This document shows positions 31,067 to 42,156 of a DNA stretch of 64,000 nt, in pieces. Both the position numbers and the translations under genes were made by a program. A model generated the notes under the pieces. That model searched no databases, was not told where the DNA came from, and saw only the letters and a list, made by a program, of their open reading frames with translations. Numbering within the stretch: the first letter of the stretch is position 1; each line of letters begins with the position of its first letter. The stretch lies in the NCBI GenBank assembly GCA_029721435.1, contig CM056582.1:36104611-36168610 (forward strand), given 5' to 3'. This DNA comes from Gymnothorax reevesii. Its lineage: Eukaryota > Chordata > Actinopteri > Anguilliformes > Muraenidae.

Positions 31067-31504
31067 CAGGTTGTACAGCAGTCCCCTAAAACAAAATTCC
31101 CTGACTTTTCCCTGACCATATATCGCACTATATTCACTGCGATTTACAACTTTTACATCATATAAAATGCGAAAATCATGTTTAGATCCTCAAATATATT
31201 ACATCAATGTTCTAAATAGTGACAAGAACCAAATATATGATCATCGGATCCAATTTTTGCAATATCCAACATTACTTACAATCAATAAACAAATTTGTGA
31301 ATTATTTTGAATATTCTATTTTACTGCCACGTACCTTAACACAACACGCGAGAAGTGGCTATCAAATCTTTCCAATAATGGAGAAATTCCAACAGTGTAC
31401 AACAGCTTTAAAATATACTTAACCATCCCTTGAAATACAGGGAACAGTTTCATAGCATATACTTATCCTGACTAAAAATACAGGGAAACAGTTTCATGAC
31501 TTAA

Positions 31505-32920
31505 AGGGGAACTCCGGTCAATTTCAACACGTATCTTTGTTGTTTGTGGTGAAGGAGTACTGTCAATAGCGAGACAAACGAAGAAATTTGGTTTTGCCTA
31601 CACTGAGTTATGCTCCTGCTAAAGTTCGCACCTAAGCGGCGCCAATGGGGCAGGCTTTTAACGTGCTTTTAGCGTCTTAACACGATCGTGATGTCATTTC
31701 AAGTCCATAGCCATGTTCACCTAACCCTTCCAAGTGACCGCAATGAATTAGACTACAGTAGCTGAACTAGAAATGTATTAAAATTGTGCTAATTTACTCA
31801 GTGCACGTACCTCTGTTTACTTCCTGTTTTCCGATGAAGTCCACACTGGTCGATTGTCAAACTCGAAAAATCCAATATTCAAAATGTAATTTTTCCACCA
31901 AAAAACATGCTTACGAACCACTGTGGTTATGTCCATTGCGATGACTGTGTAACAACATAGCTACACCGCAGCCTAACATCACAACTATATTTTAATACTC
32001 GGGCGCAGTCTCATTGGGAATTAGCACTACAGATGAGTGTCGGCAACACCCACGGAGATCTGACGGCTGACTTTCTTCCTCTGTGGTCATTGCGATGCAG
32101 TACCCACAGGAGCACCACCACATCTCCGCACTTCGTGGCCGTGAAGCAGCCTCAGCCTGCTCCTCTGCTTCTGCCGCTCTTTCGACATCTTGTGCCAATA
32201 ACTCTTCGTCCGTATATTCAGGTTCGAAGAGGTAACCCTGGCCATCAAACTAAAAAAACTCCTTGTGTTCCACATCTGATTCGGATGAACTATCCATCAG
32301 AGCAAATATTTTCAAGATACTGAACAAATGTCGTTGTCGTTCCAACGCTCCGTCTTCGTCTGAGATCTCCGCGGATGTTGCCGACACTCACCTGTAGTGC
32401 TAATTCCCAATGAGACTGCGCGCGAGTATTAAAATGTAGTTGTGATGTTAGGCTGCAGTGTAGCTATGTTGCTACACAGTCATCGCAATGGACATAACCA
32501 CAGCGGTTCGTAAGCATGTTTTTTGGTGGAAAAATTACATTTTGGAATATTGGATTTTTCGAGTTCGACAATCGACTAGTGTGGACTTCACCGGAAAACA
32601 GGAAGTAAACAGAAGTACGTGCACTGAGTAAATTAGCACAATTTTTATACATTTCTAGTTCAGCTACTGTGGTCAAATTCATTGTGGTCACTTGGAAGGG
32701 TTAGGTGAACATGGCAATGGACTTGAAATGACATCACGATCGTGTTAAGACGCTAAAAGCACGTTAAAAGCCTGCCCCATTGGAGCCGCTTAGGTACGAA
32801 CTTTAGCAGGAGCATAACTCGGTGTAGGCAAAACCAAATTTCTTCGTTTGTCTCGCTATTGACAGTACTCCTTCACCACAAACAACAAAGATACGTGTTG
32901 AAATTGACCGGAGTTCCCCT
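31505..32920. mobile_element. Element D: TTAA-target foldback element, long inverted arms
   Basis: A 1,416-bp element flanked by TTAA (31501-31504 and 32921-32924). Each arm is about 540 bp and starts AGGGGAACTCCGGTCAATTT; the arms agree to within scattered substitutions over their whole length, up to the GTGTCGGCAACA region. The unique centre (about 32050-32385) holds no convincing gene. TTAA target plus AGGG ends point to the Kolobok group (piggyBac also uses TTAA). It lies inside element C. Confidence 0.88.
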
Positions 32921-33129
32921 TTAAGACTTATCCTAACTACAAATACAAGGTTCAGCTTCATGACTTAGACTTGACTGTGACTAAAAGTACACGGAAACAG
33001 CTTAACCATAACTTAACCAAGTACAGTGATCTCGACACAGATCAGCATTGTTAAGACAGGAAAAAATCTGGCAAACTTCCAGTGAATTGTATACAGTGTA
33101 TCATAATTCATCATTGAAAGTGACATAAT

Positions 33130-33280
33130 AAAGGAATAAGAATAAGAATAAGCAGTGGGTTACAGTGATTTTATAACGGCGAAGGGGCGTTCTAAGGCAC
33201 AACGCGCAGCAGAGTGCCTTAGTGCCCCTCCGCCGTTATAAAATCACTGTAACCCAGTGCTTCGAGGGGCTTATTCCTTT
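33130..33280. repeat. Near-perfect hairpin inside element C
   Basis: Arms of about 48 bp at 33153-33200 and 33212-33259 share GGGTTACAGTGATTTTATAA and the CGGCGAAGGGGC/CGGCGGAGGGGC block. The outer AAGGAATAAG and CTTATTCCTT extend it. A third partial copy of the arm (CAGTGGGTTACAGTAATTTT) is at about 34239-34258. Confidence 0.75.
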
Positions 33281-33559
33281 TATAAAACGGTTACCCTACA
33301 TATAGCCCATTAAATAAACACACAAGAAAAAAAATCGACAATTTATCGGTAATAATGCAACAATAAAGTTGAGAATTTCTTCCACCAAGCAATTAAGAGT
33401 GGACAGAATGATGGGCCAGCAACACCGATGCTAAGATTGCTTATTCATCTAGCGCCATTATCATGTCACATCAGGCTATTTGGGCTACTGCAGATATACT
33501 ATGAAAGCAGGCTAGTTTGAATGTCTCCTTCCCTTCGGCCTTCCGAAGACCCCGTTTAA

Positions 33560-33985
33560 AATTTTGCTTTCGTGTCGGTTTCTGAGTTTCCTTGTTCTCA
33601 ACTTGTGCCGATCGGCCAAATCATTACATCCAGCAGCGTTCAGGAAACTACTGACTTTTGTCCTCCACACTTGCTGGTGTCTAGGAAAATATGTTTAACT
33701 GTGCATTAGTTTGCTAGCCAGCTAGTCAACTAGCTTGACCTCTTCATTAATTTTACTTGCGCTTTGGTTTTCAAGTTTCCTTGTTCTCTACTTGCGCCGA
33801 TCGGCCAAATCATTACAACCAGCAGCGAGGGTAGGGAACGATTGACTGTCCTCCACACTTGCCGGTACCCAGAAAATATGTTGAATTGTGCATTAGTTTG
33901 CTAGCCAGTTTGTAAACTAGCTCGCGTTCACTACAATGGATGTGGTTATCCTACACACAGCCCATGAAATAAACACACAAGAATA
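33560..33985. repeat. Diverged direct repeat inside element C
   Basis: GCCGATCGGCCAAATCATTA occurs near 33608 and 33796, and TGTGCATTAGTTTGCTAGCC follows in both copies (33702 and 33890), giving a spacing of about 188 bp. A related pair, AATAAACACACAAGAA with the preceding ACAxAGCCCAT, is at about 33313 and 33969. No coding content. Confidence 0.65.
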
Positions 33986-34615
33986 AGTCAACAATTTTTA
34001 GGCTACTTAAATAACAAGCAAGTTAGCAACATAGCTTGCAACACAAAAGTGATATCGAACGTTGTAATGCAATAGCTAGCTAGGTAATTAGCCAACTGGT
34101 TATCTGGTTAAAAGGCTAAACTTCGCGGAGACTGAAAGAGCGAGCTTAAACTCTTGAAACAAACATAACCTGACGAGTCAGCTGGGCGCAGTGCAGTTCG
34201 TTGCGCGCAGGAATATTTTGTGCTGCGGCTTGCCACAGTGGGTTACAGTAATTTTATACATGGAACGCGGCTCAGCCAATCACATTTAAGGATGGGAAGC
34301 ACCCGTTTTATTAGACCAAAATAGCTTCCAATTGGTCACTTTACACGTTGTAAAGTCCAATGAGCTAGAGACTGAATGAAGTTTCCCTCAGTTTTCCTTC
34401 ATTGGGAACGAACTGTGTTACTGCGCAAAAAAATGTTGCAAAATCCGTCATCAAAATAGCACGCGCAAAGTTGTTAAATCAAAATTCCCTGACTTTTCCC
34501 TGACTTTTGGAGTTCACTAATTTTTCCCTGACCACTTTCAAAATTCCCTGACTTTTCCCTGACCTGGAAAATTGTTCACCTCTCTCTGACTTTTCCCTGA
34601 CCGCTGGACGCCCTG

Positions 34616-34947
34616 AACGTCTTTTTCATGGACACCCCTGCTTATTCCAGCAAGACAATGCCAAGCCACATTCTGCACATGTTACAACAGCATGGTTCCG
34701 TAGTAAAAGAGTGCGGGTACTAGACTGGCCTGCCTGCAGTCCAAACCTGTCTCCCATTGAAAATGTGTGGCGCATTATGAAGCATAAAATACGACAACGG
34801 AGACCCTGGACTGTTGAACAACTTAAGCTGTACATCAAGCAAGAATGGGAAAGAGTTCCACCTGAAAAGCTTCAAAAATTGGTCTCCTCAGTTCCCAAAC
34901 GTTTACTGAGTGTCGTTAAAAGGAAAGGCGATGTAACACAGTGGTAA
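34616..34947 (+). pseudogene. Tc1-A2 transposase, C-terminal part after element C
   Basis: Coding similarity resumes with the target duplication AACGT, then FQQDNAKPHSAHVTTAW, VLDWPACSPNLSPIENVWRI and KLYIKQEWERVPPEKL, ending RKGDVTQW and TAA (34947). The second Asp and the Glu are kept. The first few codons after the junction need a frame adjustment relative to the main frame at 34711. Confidence 0.9.
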
Positions 34948-35266
34948 AAAGGCCCCTGAGCCAACTTTTTTGCAATGTGTTGCTGCCTTTAAATTCTAAG
35001 TTAATGATTATTTGCAAAAAAAAATAAAGTTTCTCAGTTTGAACATTAAACATCTTGTCTTTGCAGTGTATTCAATTGAATATAAGTTGAAAAGGATTTG
35101 CAAATCATAGTATTCTGTTTTCATCTACGATTTACATAACGTGCCAACTTCACTGGTTTTGGGTTTTGTAATAAATTAACCATCTACTATCATTTCACAG
35201 CACTACTCCCTACTATTCCTGCCCATCACGACTCCCCTGTGCCCAATCCTCTACAAGGGATACGCA

Positions 35267-36471
35267 CAGGGCCATATTACGGACCGGGCCAGTGGGGCTG
35301 GCGCCCAGGGGCCCAAGGGTCCAGGGGCCTGGGAGGGGGGGCCCAAAGCGATGCAGATGCCGATGCCAAGTGCGATGTCAGAGGGCCTCTATTCTCTAGG
35401 ATCTTACGACTACTCACACTGTTATAGGGCATATCTATAGAGAACCGAGAGAGAAGGGTGATATGAATTGGGCGGGGCAGACAGGGACGGCAATCAGAGG
35501 GCCCATGGGCTACGGGGGACGACAGTCAGAGGGCCCCTGGGCTATGGGGTACGGCAGTCAGAGGGCCCCTGGGCTATGAGGTACGGCAGTCAGAGGGCCC
35601 CTGGGCTATGGGGGACGGCAGTCAGAGGGCCCCTGGGCTATGGGGGACGGCAGTCAGAGGGCCCCTCGGCTGGCCCTGCTGTAGTGCCTCTCGTGAATAC
35701 TCCTAAGGGAGCCATAATGTTTACCAACTAGGGGTTCAAGGAAGTTGGGGGGAATGGTTTCAGAGGGCCCTATGATTATGAAAGCCCCTCCTAAGGGTCG
35801 CGACTTCTGGCTATGTGGGGGCCCTAGGGAGAGCCCTAATGGGAGCGCATACTGTTTAGAGAGCCCTCTGATTACAAATGTTCTTAGAAAGGGCCTCTGA
35901 TTTACCAAGGGTTTTGAATGAAAGTCCTTTCAGCGAGCCCTAAGGCCCAGGATATGCTAGCTGTGTGACTTAATTTACGTGCGCAACCGCACATACTTGC
36001 AGCAGAACGATCAGAGCACTATGCACGACACTGGTAGTGTTGCCAAAAACAAATCACCAAAAGTCGCTATTGGCTATCTGAAAAGTCGCTAGATTATGTC
36101 ATGACTCACGCACGACTCACTGATCTCAAGAAAATATGTCTACATGGCTATGTTGACAATCCCAAAGGGTACAGTTTCGAGATTGGGGCTAATGTGAAGT
36201 GCTGCTTAACCATGAAATAAGCTTCTGGTGGCGGTGCAGAGCTGAAAATTCATTGAAAAACAATTATTTTGACACACGAGAGATGTGTTTTTTTAAAGTC
36301 GCCAGATTCACCTAAAAAGCCGCTAAGTCGCTAGATGAGGTTTTAGTCGCCAGAGAAGGCCAAAAGTCGCTAAAGGGATCACCTCACGATGGTAATTTCT
36401 TGGGCATTGTCGAACAGTTGGCTTTGCAAACTCCTGGCCCAGGGGCCCAGACCTTCCATAATCCGGCCCTG
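35267..36471. mobile_element. Non-autonomous hAT element with exact 8-bp duplication
   Basis: A 1,205-bp element with 8-bp duplications GATACGCA at 35259-35266 and 36472-36479. Ends are inverted: CAGGGCCATATTACGG on the left, CAGGGCCGGATTATGG as the complement on the right. Both then run into GGCCC-rich sequence (GCGCCCAGGGGCCC left; CTGGGCCCCTGGGCC right, complement). No transposase is present. The interior carries a 32-bp minisatellite and a region of AGTCGCTA words (36050-36370). Confidence 0.92.
35488..35668. repeat. 32-bp minisatellite inside the hAT element
   Basis: The phrase CAGTCAGAGGGCCCCTGGG recurs at 35523, 35555, 35587, 35619 and 35651, exactly 32 bp apart, with a degenerate copy before. 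Related AGAGGGCC words continue loosely to about 35900. Confidence 0.92.
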
Positions 36472-36479
36472 GATACGCA

Positions 36480-39400
36480 ATATATCAGCAATATTTAAGC
36501 AGACAGTTGGTTGTTGGATCATAAACACACAATCTTTGCTGGTCAAATTGTAATTTCACACAATATTTGACCATCAGAAGAACTGCCATTTTTGTGACCA
36601 TTTTACTGGTAATGTGTTGTTGTATACAAGTACCAAGTGAGCTATAGAACAACAATAGCAAAGACTTTATTTTGACAAATAAATACTCTTCAGTTAATTA
36701 GAATGTTGATTAATTGTAATCCTCAAAAGTCCTTAAAAACCACCAGATTACATGAAGATCAACATGTCTGGAAAGCAAACTTGTTTTCTTGCTGCATTTC
36801 AGCTGGGCGCCTTAAACTCCTGGTATTTGTATCTATTATTTAGGTTGAGGGGAAATCGTCTGTTGTTTTTGGTCTCAAAAATCTATACTGGTGCATTTCT
36901 AATTTCTACCAACATTCGGACGCCGAAACACAATTTGATTGAAAATTAAATAAAAAACTAATTAGAAATAGACCGTTGGATAGGACATAGATCAAGGTAG
37001 TGCGTTCATGAATATGAAATGAAGCATGTAGCTGCTGTATCCAGTCCACAAATAAGTGACATAGTTTGGAGGCGTTGAGAGCTTTCTTTGTTGCTCTTGA
37101 CCGGAACGATATCGTTTTGCTCCCAATCAGATTCCTGGGCCAGCTGGCATTAGTTGGGGGCGTTGCTCAGATTCTATTTAAGCTCTAGTTCCACCTCACT
37201 TCCATTGCTAGAGTGTCAGTGTCATGTTTGCACTTGAGCCGGTAAGGTCTGTAGTAAGAGAGTTGAAAAGGGTTTAGTTGCATATTTGAGGACAAGTTCT
37301 GGTCAAAAAGGGAATCTTTCTGTTCTTTTCCCTTTCTTTTCGTCCTCTCGAGCTCGCTTTGCCTCCTTTCCTCAGACGACATATAGGTCCATTGGAAGCG
37401 CGAGCCTCGCTTTCTTATTTTATTCAAGTCTCTCTCTCAACTGCTGTTTCCCCTTTTGTTCTGGCCGCTGCGTTTGGCGTCTCTAACTCACCAGCCATCA
37501 CAATAAGGGTCTCTCTTTTTTTGGAAAATGTAACATTGATTAATTTTAATAAATTAATATTTGATGAGCAAAAGTGCATTTCATGGTTATTAACCCCTTT
37601 GCGCAGCAGCCAAATCTGGCTTTTTAGGTGTTACCTGATTCAAGGCTTTATAGTTCAAGATCGCAGCTTCACAGACAGAATTTGGCTCAGTTGAGTCTAG
37701 ACACTTGAAGCATTTAGACTCCCGTCGTATTTCAGTTTATTTTTATGATTTTGGTGGAGAAAAGGAGCTGCAAACATAAAAAAACCTTCATGAGAATTCA
37801 CCATTGAAATTTGCAAAAAAAAAAATTATACTGACAAATGAAAAACTGCTGAGGCCTAAATCTACACATTTCTGGGATCATAAACTTCTTGACCACAAGT
37901 ACAATTCATCTTGAACATTACATTATAGATTACCCGCTTGCTATGAGCTAAATTAGATATCCAGTTGTCTCCCCAAAGTCTGAGATCCATTAAACTGGTT
38001 CACTGTCAAATCATACATTAATTATATATTTAATACAAATTAACTTTTGGGGCATGAAATTCAGCATTAACTAATGATTTTCTGGTTTTACATTAATTTA
38101 TCAATATCAGTGCAGTTGAAAATCATTGGTCACCAGTAACCTCTCCAAACACAAAACATGCCTTTTCTCCATAATAAAGTTAACAATATTGTACATTTTT
38201 CTTCGAAGTCCCCCAAGCATTAAATAAAGTGCTGATTAAACAGCTATAACATTCACACTGCAATGAAAAGCTAACCGCTCTCACATCTGAGCTCATAACC
38301 TAATAAGGGTAAAAACTCACTAACTCCGCAATATCTGAATTCTGAAATACACCTTATTTTAACAGAACAGAAATGTCACTTTCAGGAAAAATCTTACGAC
38401 ATATGCCTCCATATTCAACAGAATAGTGTAATGAAGGTACCGAGGGATCTACCTACGTGCGTGGGCTGCATGCATTTGGAGAAACGAAAACCTTGGCATT
38501 CGATGTCTTGAAAGGCGGTATAAATTCTACAGCAAAAAGCTATATTGAACAAAATGCAAACAGCGTAGAAATATTACCTGTTTTCTTCATTGATGCCCTT
38601 TTACAGAGACAGAGGTATCGGGGAGAAGAAAGCCTTCAGTACCGTTTCATTTGGAATAATTCCCATTGACCGCGTCCATACAACATGTATCTCGTAAATG
38701 AAACTGAACACTTCAGGCCGGTTTCGAGTGTCTTTGTTTCTTTGATATCGCATCATTTTCAGCTGCCCAACCGTGGCCAACATTCGAAGAACACAACCGA
38801 CCTTACTTTTACGCTTAGCTTTGTATCCTATTCTTATTGTCCGATCAATGTATTTCAGTTATTGAGGAAAGTTTAAACACTCGGGAATTGGATAAGAAAT
38901 GAGTCTATCAATACATTGTTACTGGGGAAGCTTCACGAGGGCGTGAATTATAACTGTAGAGTTACGCAGATGAATCTGAGTATATGACTGAGTGACTGGC
39001 TATCGACACCAGTACTTGGGTGGATAGAAGGGAGTGCTGAATTTGTCAATGGAGGAATATACGCGTTAATGCATGGGAGGGAACTATGCATATTTTGTGT
39101 GTGATGACTGTAATAGATGGCAGAATGTGAGGGAATCAATACTATGTCGGATTTTTTGCTACACAAAACATATTTTTTTAAGCACTAATTGGAATACTGT
39201 TGGCTCACTGTAGCTAAAGTGGTTGCTACAGAGTACTAGGTTTTTTTCTGTCGCAAGTGATAATTTTTTAAAACTACTGTATCGATACTATGGGCAAGGA
39301 TATTGACCAGTTTGCACATTAGGCTTAGCTGAGGAGTTTAATTCATGCTACTCCTGAAAAACAGGGATTATACTCTAAATCGCGTTTCAGCTCTGCCTGC

Positions 39401-39560
39401 TTGTGAATATTCAATAGCTGAACCGGGGGCGCCATCTCGTGGTCGAGTACTGTAAGTAAGTGCTTAAATTTGCATATCTATAGACGCAAGCGTCTACATC
39501 TGCAGAAAGGAGTTAATTAAATTTACTTAATTTGATTTGCAATTGTCCGACTCCTCAGAT
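36480..39560. other. Unassigned DNA, no supported gene
   Basis: Three kilobases without a convincing coding region. Around 37160-37500 the sequence changes character: an ATTTAAG TATA-like word, C/T-rich stretches (37315-37470) and several overlapping frames on both strands that show no domain. This could be an unrecognised LTR or untranslated region. 37800-38400 is AT-rich. I see no terminal repeats or target duplications. Confidence 0.35.
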
Positions 39561-39907
39561 TTACATCAGTGGTGGGTTTCTCGATAACATTGGATCTCCG
39601 GATTAACAAGTGTTTTAAAGAGATTCTTAAGCAACGGGCGTTCTCTCGTTATGTGGGTTTCCCAGACACAATCATAAGATGGAGCCTGACAGGAACTTTT
39701 CAAAGAGCCTCTTTGCCAAGCGCATCCTCGCTAAAGCATTAGTAATCGACAAATCATTGCTGTGACGTATACATCTCTCGTTTAACCGATCAACACTGAG
39801 ATACAATGTTTTCAAGTCACTGTGTTTTCACCATACTAGAACTAAATTGAATCTAAGTGTATTTTTTAATCAAATAAGCCAACAGAAATATAACAACAAA
39901 AGATTAA

Positions 39908-41301
39908 AGTGGTAATCCATAAGATTTGAATTGTTTTGTTTATATTGACATCTTTGGCAGTGAGCTGATTGCAGGTACGCTTCTGGACCTCATTTCCCGT
40001 AACTCTTGTCGAGACCCAACAGTGTCGCCTGTATGACGTCGGTAAATTGACGCCTCTTACCAGTTCCACACCTCCTCAACTCTAATGCAGACGGGAAAGA
40101 TGGCAGTTGAACTCAACGAAAGTAGAAATTATATGACATTAGTCATGCATTTGCGTCATCTCATTCCAGTAACATTAGGCTATTATGATAAATTAATTAA
40201 CTTAAAGGCCTGCCAACTCTCACGCCTTTACAGTGAGATTGCGTACTTCATTCACGTTCCCGTGCTGTAGTCAGTAATTATTCAATCAGCGAAATGTGTT
40301 TCACGATCGTTCTATTTGTTTAAATTTAATAATACCATTTGAAACATTTTTATGCAATTCCACTGCTTCCAACCCCTGAGTGAAGAAATGTGTGAGAATT
40401 CCGGAATCATAATTGTTCTCATATTACTAGTGGCGAAATCCACCGTAACACATGAGAAACAGATAAACTTCAGTGCACAAGGACTTAAATTCCCCCTGAG
40501 AATCTCTAACGGTCTGATAGAATAATTTCTGACTACAGCACGGTAACGCAAATATGTTGTTCAAACTCAAGCTGAATATGTGAAAGTTGAGAGCCCTGTG
40601 TAAATAATGAATACGGTAGTTGGTTAACAGGTAACGTCATAACTTTAAAAAAAAAATAATAATTTGTTGAGGCGGTTAACACAGCTTTTTTCCCGTTTGC
40701 TTCCTGAAATTACGTTTTAATTTAGTTTCAGTAGTAGCCTCAACAGAGATTCAGTTAATGTTAGTTTCTACTGTGCACAGTATAGCTACACAGTATGGTA
40801 TTTGCCATCGGGTAGACGTCAAGGGATCCAGTAGCGATACTTTCCGCTTCTTGGAAGGCTGCATTTTTAATGGTCCTCCCTTAATTCCATCCGTAAACTG
40901 ACTTGTATTGTAAAGGACAAGTTAGATTTAGGGTTTGGGAATAGAGCCAAGGTTCGAGTTAGAGAAAGTACCACTGGATCCCTTCTGACGTCTTCCGTGC
41001 CATTGCTTCTCCCGGGGTTCCATACGTCCTTCAAGCTAGCTTGCGGCTCCTCATACCTTTTGGACAGACCAAACACTGCTTACTGATGTAAAAAGCGTCA
41101 CCAGATGTGCGCCTGTATTTAAACATAGCGCGGGAATGTCGCCACAGACACATTGATTGCATTACCTGGCAAAGATTGAAATACAAGTGCTTTCATCAGT
41201 GGGTCATAGGCACAATCACCGTTGTTTTATCCCCCCTCTCTGATAGACACTGACTGATAGACACAGACAGTAACAAGGTGGAAATCTTATGGATTACCAC
41301 T
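39908..41301. mobile_element. TTAA-target DNA element, non-autonomous
   Basis: A 1,394-bp element flanked by TTAA (39904-39907 and 41302-41305) with a perfect 20-bp terminal inverted repeat AGTGGTAATCCATAAGATTT. Beyond 20 bp the ends diverge. No transposase frame is present. TTAA target and AG-starting ends resemble the Kolobok or piggyBac groups; the terminal sequence differs from element D, so it is another family. It contains a smaller MITE at 40261-40542. Confidence 0.82.
40261..40542. mobile_element. MITE nested in the TTAA element
   Basis: A 282-bp sequence with inverted ends of about 29 bp: CGTGCTGTAGTCAGTAATTA on the left, CGTGCTGTAGTCAGAAATTA (complement) on the right, continuing to ATCAG. 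No coding content. The flanks do not show an obvious duplication. Confidence 0.7.
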
Positions 41302-41305
41302 TTAA

Positions 41306-42156
41306 TAAAAAATTACTAGGAAAAGGCTAAATAATGAAGTAAAACTCCCTTCACCTTTTTTGCTCATTTCATTATTCTTCAATCAGAGCTTGATTGCTCC
41401 AGTACATTGCTTGTGGCAATGTGGTGTCTGACAATTGGTCATGGAGGGGGAAAGGTTGTGACTGAACGCAGGGGTGGAGGTGTTTTGGCCTTATGTATAA
41501 GATTATTCAGGTGCTGCCATTTTTGACATGAATAATAAGTAAACAAGTTCATTTTCTAATCATTGTTAGTTAATTGGATTAAACATTATCAAATTATCAA
41601 TGTGATATTATTATGTCTAAATTAATAATCTGTCATTCCAAATCAGTGCATAAAATATGGATATTTACCCATGAAATAAACTGGATTCGAAATCGCAAGC
41701 GTATTGTGTAGTCTGCAAGAACGGTGGCTGTGAGAGGGATCTTGAAGCGTTTCTTTGCTGTGAACGAGTGGTCTGGATCTCTCCTGAGTTAAGCGCAAAC
41801 TAGAGATGCTTTAGTTACGAAATGTGTTTGGGAAACCCATGCTATTTTAAAAACGATCATTGGAGTCATTTAAAGAGGTTCTTAGTGTTAAGTGGATTTC
41901 GGGAAAACCACCGTGGAGTCGTCTGACTCCTCTGAGCAGAGGGAACGAACGAAGAAGTCAAAGAAGAGTTGCAGGGAAGGATCAATGTTACTATTTGGCA
42001 GAAGAGGTATTTGACAATTGTCAAGTTAATGAATAGGGAACAAATTCAATGATTTCTTTTTTGTAATTTTGAAGGCCAGTGGAGTTGGAGGATAATGACA
42101 GGAATCATAACACTCAGATTCTTCTAATATATATATATATTGACAGGTCAACAGCA
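41306..42156. other. DNA between the TTAA element and the gypsy element
   Basis: No gene. The last 200 bases before the gag start should contain the leader and 5' LTR of the gypsy element, but I find no sequence resembling the LTR at 46983-47442 here. The 5' LTR is therefore missing or unrecognisable. A TATATA run lies at 42128-42140. Confidence 0.45.

Larger units (their letters stand above)
31067..34615. mobile_element. Element C: 3.5-kb unclassified transposon, 5-bp duplication
   Basis: Inserted in the Tc1-A2 transposase. AACGT is present on both sides (31062-31066 and 34616-34620) and once in the intact sister copy Tc1-A1, which proves the insertion and its ends. Termini are short inverted repeats, CAGGTTGTACAGCAGT against CAGGGCGTCCAGCGGT (12 of 16 matches). 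Subterminal TTCCCTGACTTTTCCCTGAC occurs near both ends in the same orientation, several times on the right. No transposase is encoded, so it is non-autonomous. It carries element D and a hairpin. I cannot name the superfamily. Confidence 0.85.
30011..35168 (+). mobile_element. Tc1-family transposon Tc1-A2 (dead, hosts element C)
   Basis: Second copy of the Tc1-A family, plus orientation, flanked by TA at 30009-30010 and 35169-35170. Both ends show CAAAACCCAAAACCAGTGAA or its complement. Removing the inserted element C and one AACGT leaves about 1,604 bp, within a few bases of Tc1-A1, so no other large change has occurred. The transposase is split and mutated. Confidence 0.95.
39565..41935. 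mobile_element. Possible Harbinger-like shell around the TTAA element
   Basis: Both outer ends contain TTTCYCG and TGGGTTTCCCA-type words in inverted arrangement (GTGGTGGGTTTCTCG at 39571; CGGGAAAACCACC at 41903), reminiscent of fish Harbinger-type ends. Similar GACTCCTC words lie outside. The match is weak and no target duplication is fixed, so this is only a suggestion. Confidence 0.25.

Noticed and set aside
37185..37694. Overlapping frames on both strands near 37.2-37.7 kb
   Set aside because: Three mutually overlapping frames, no domain, and C/T-rich composition. A TATA-like word is not enough to call an LTR.
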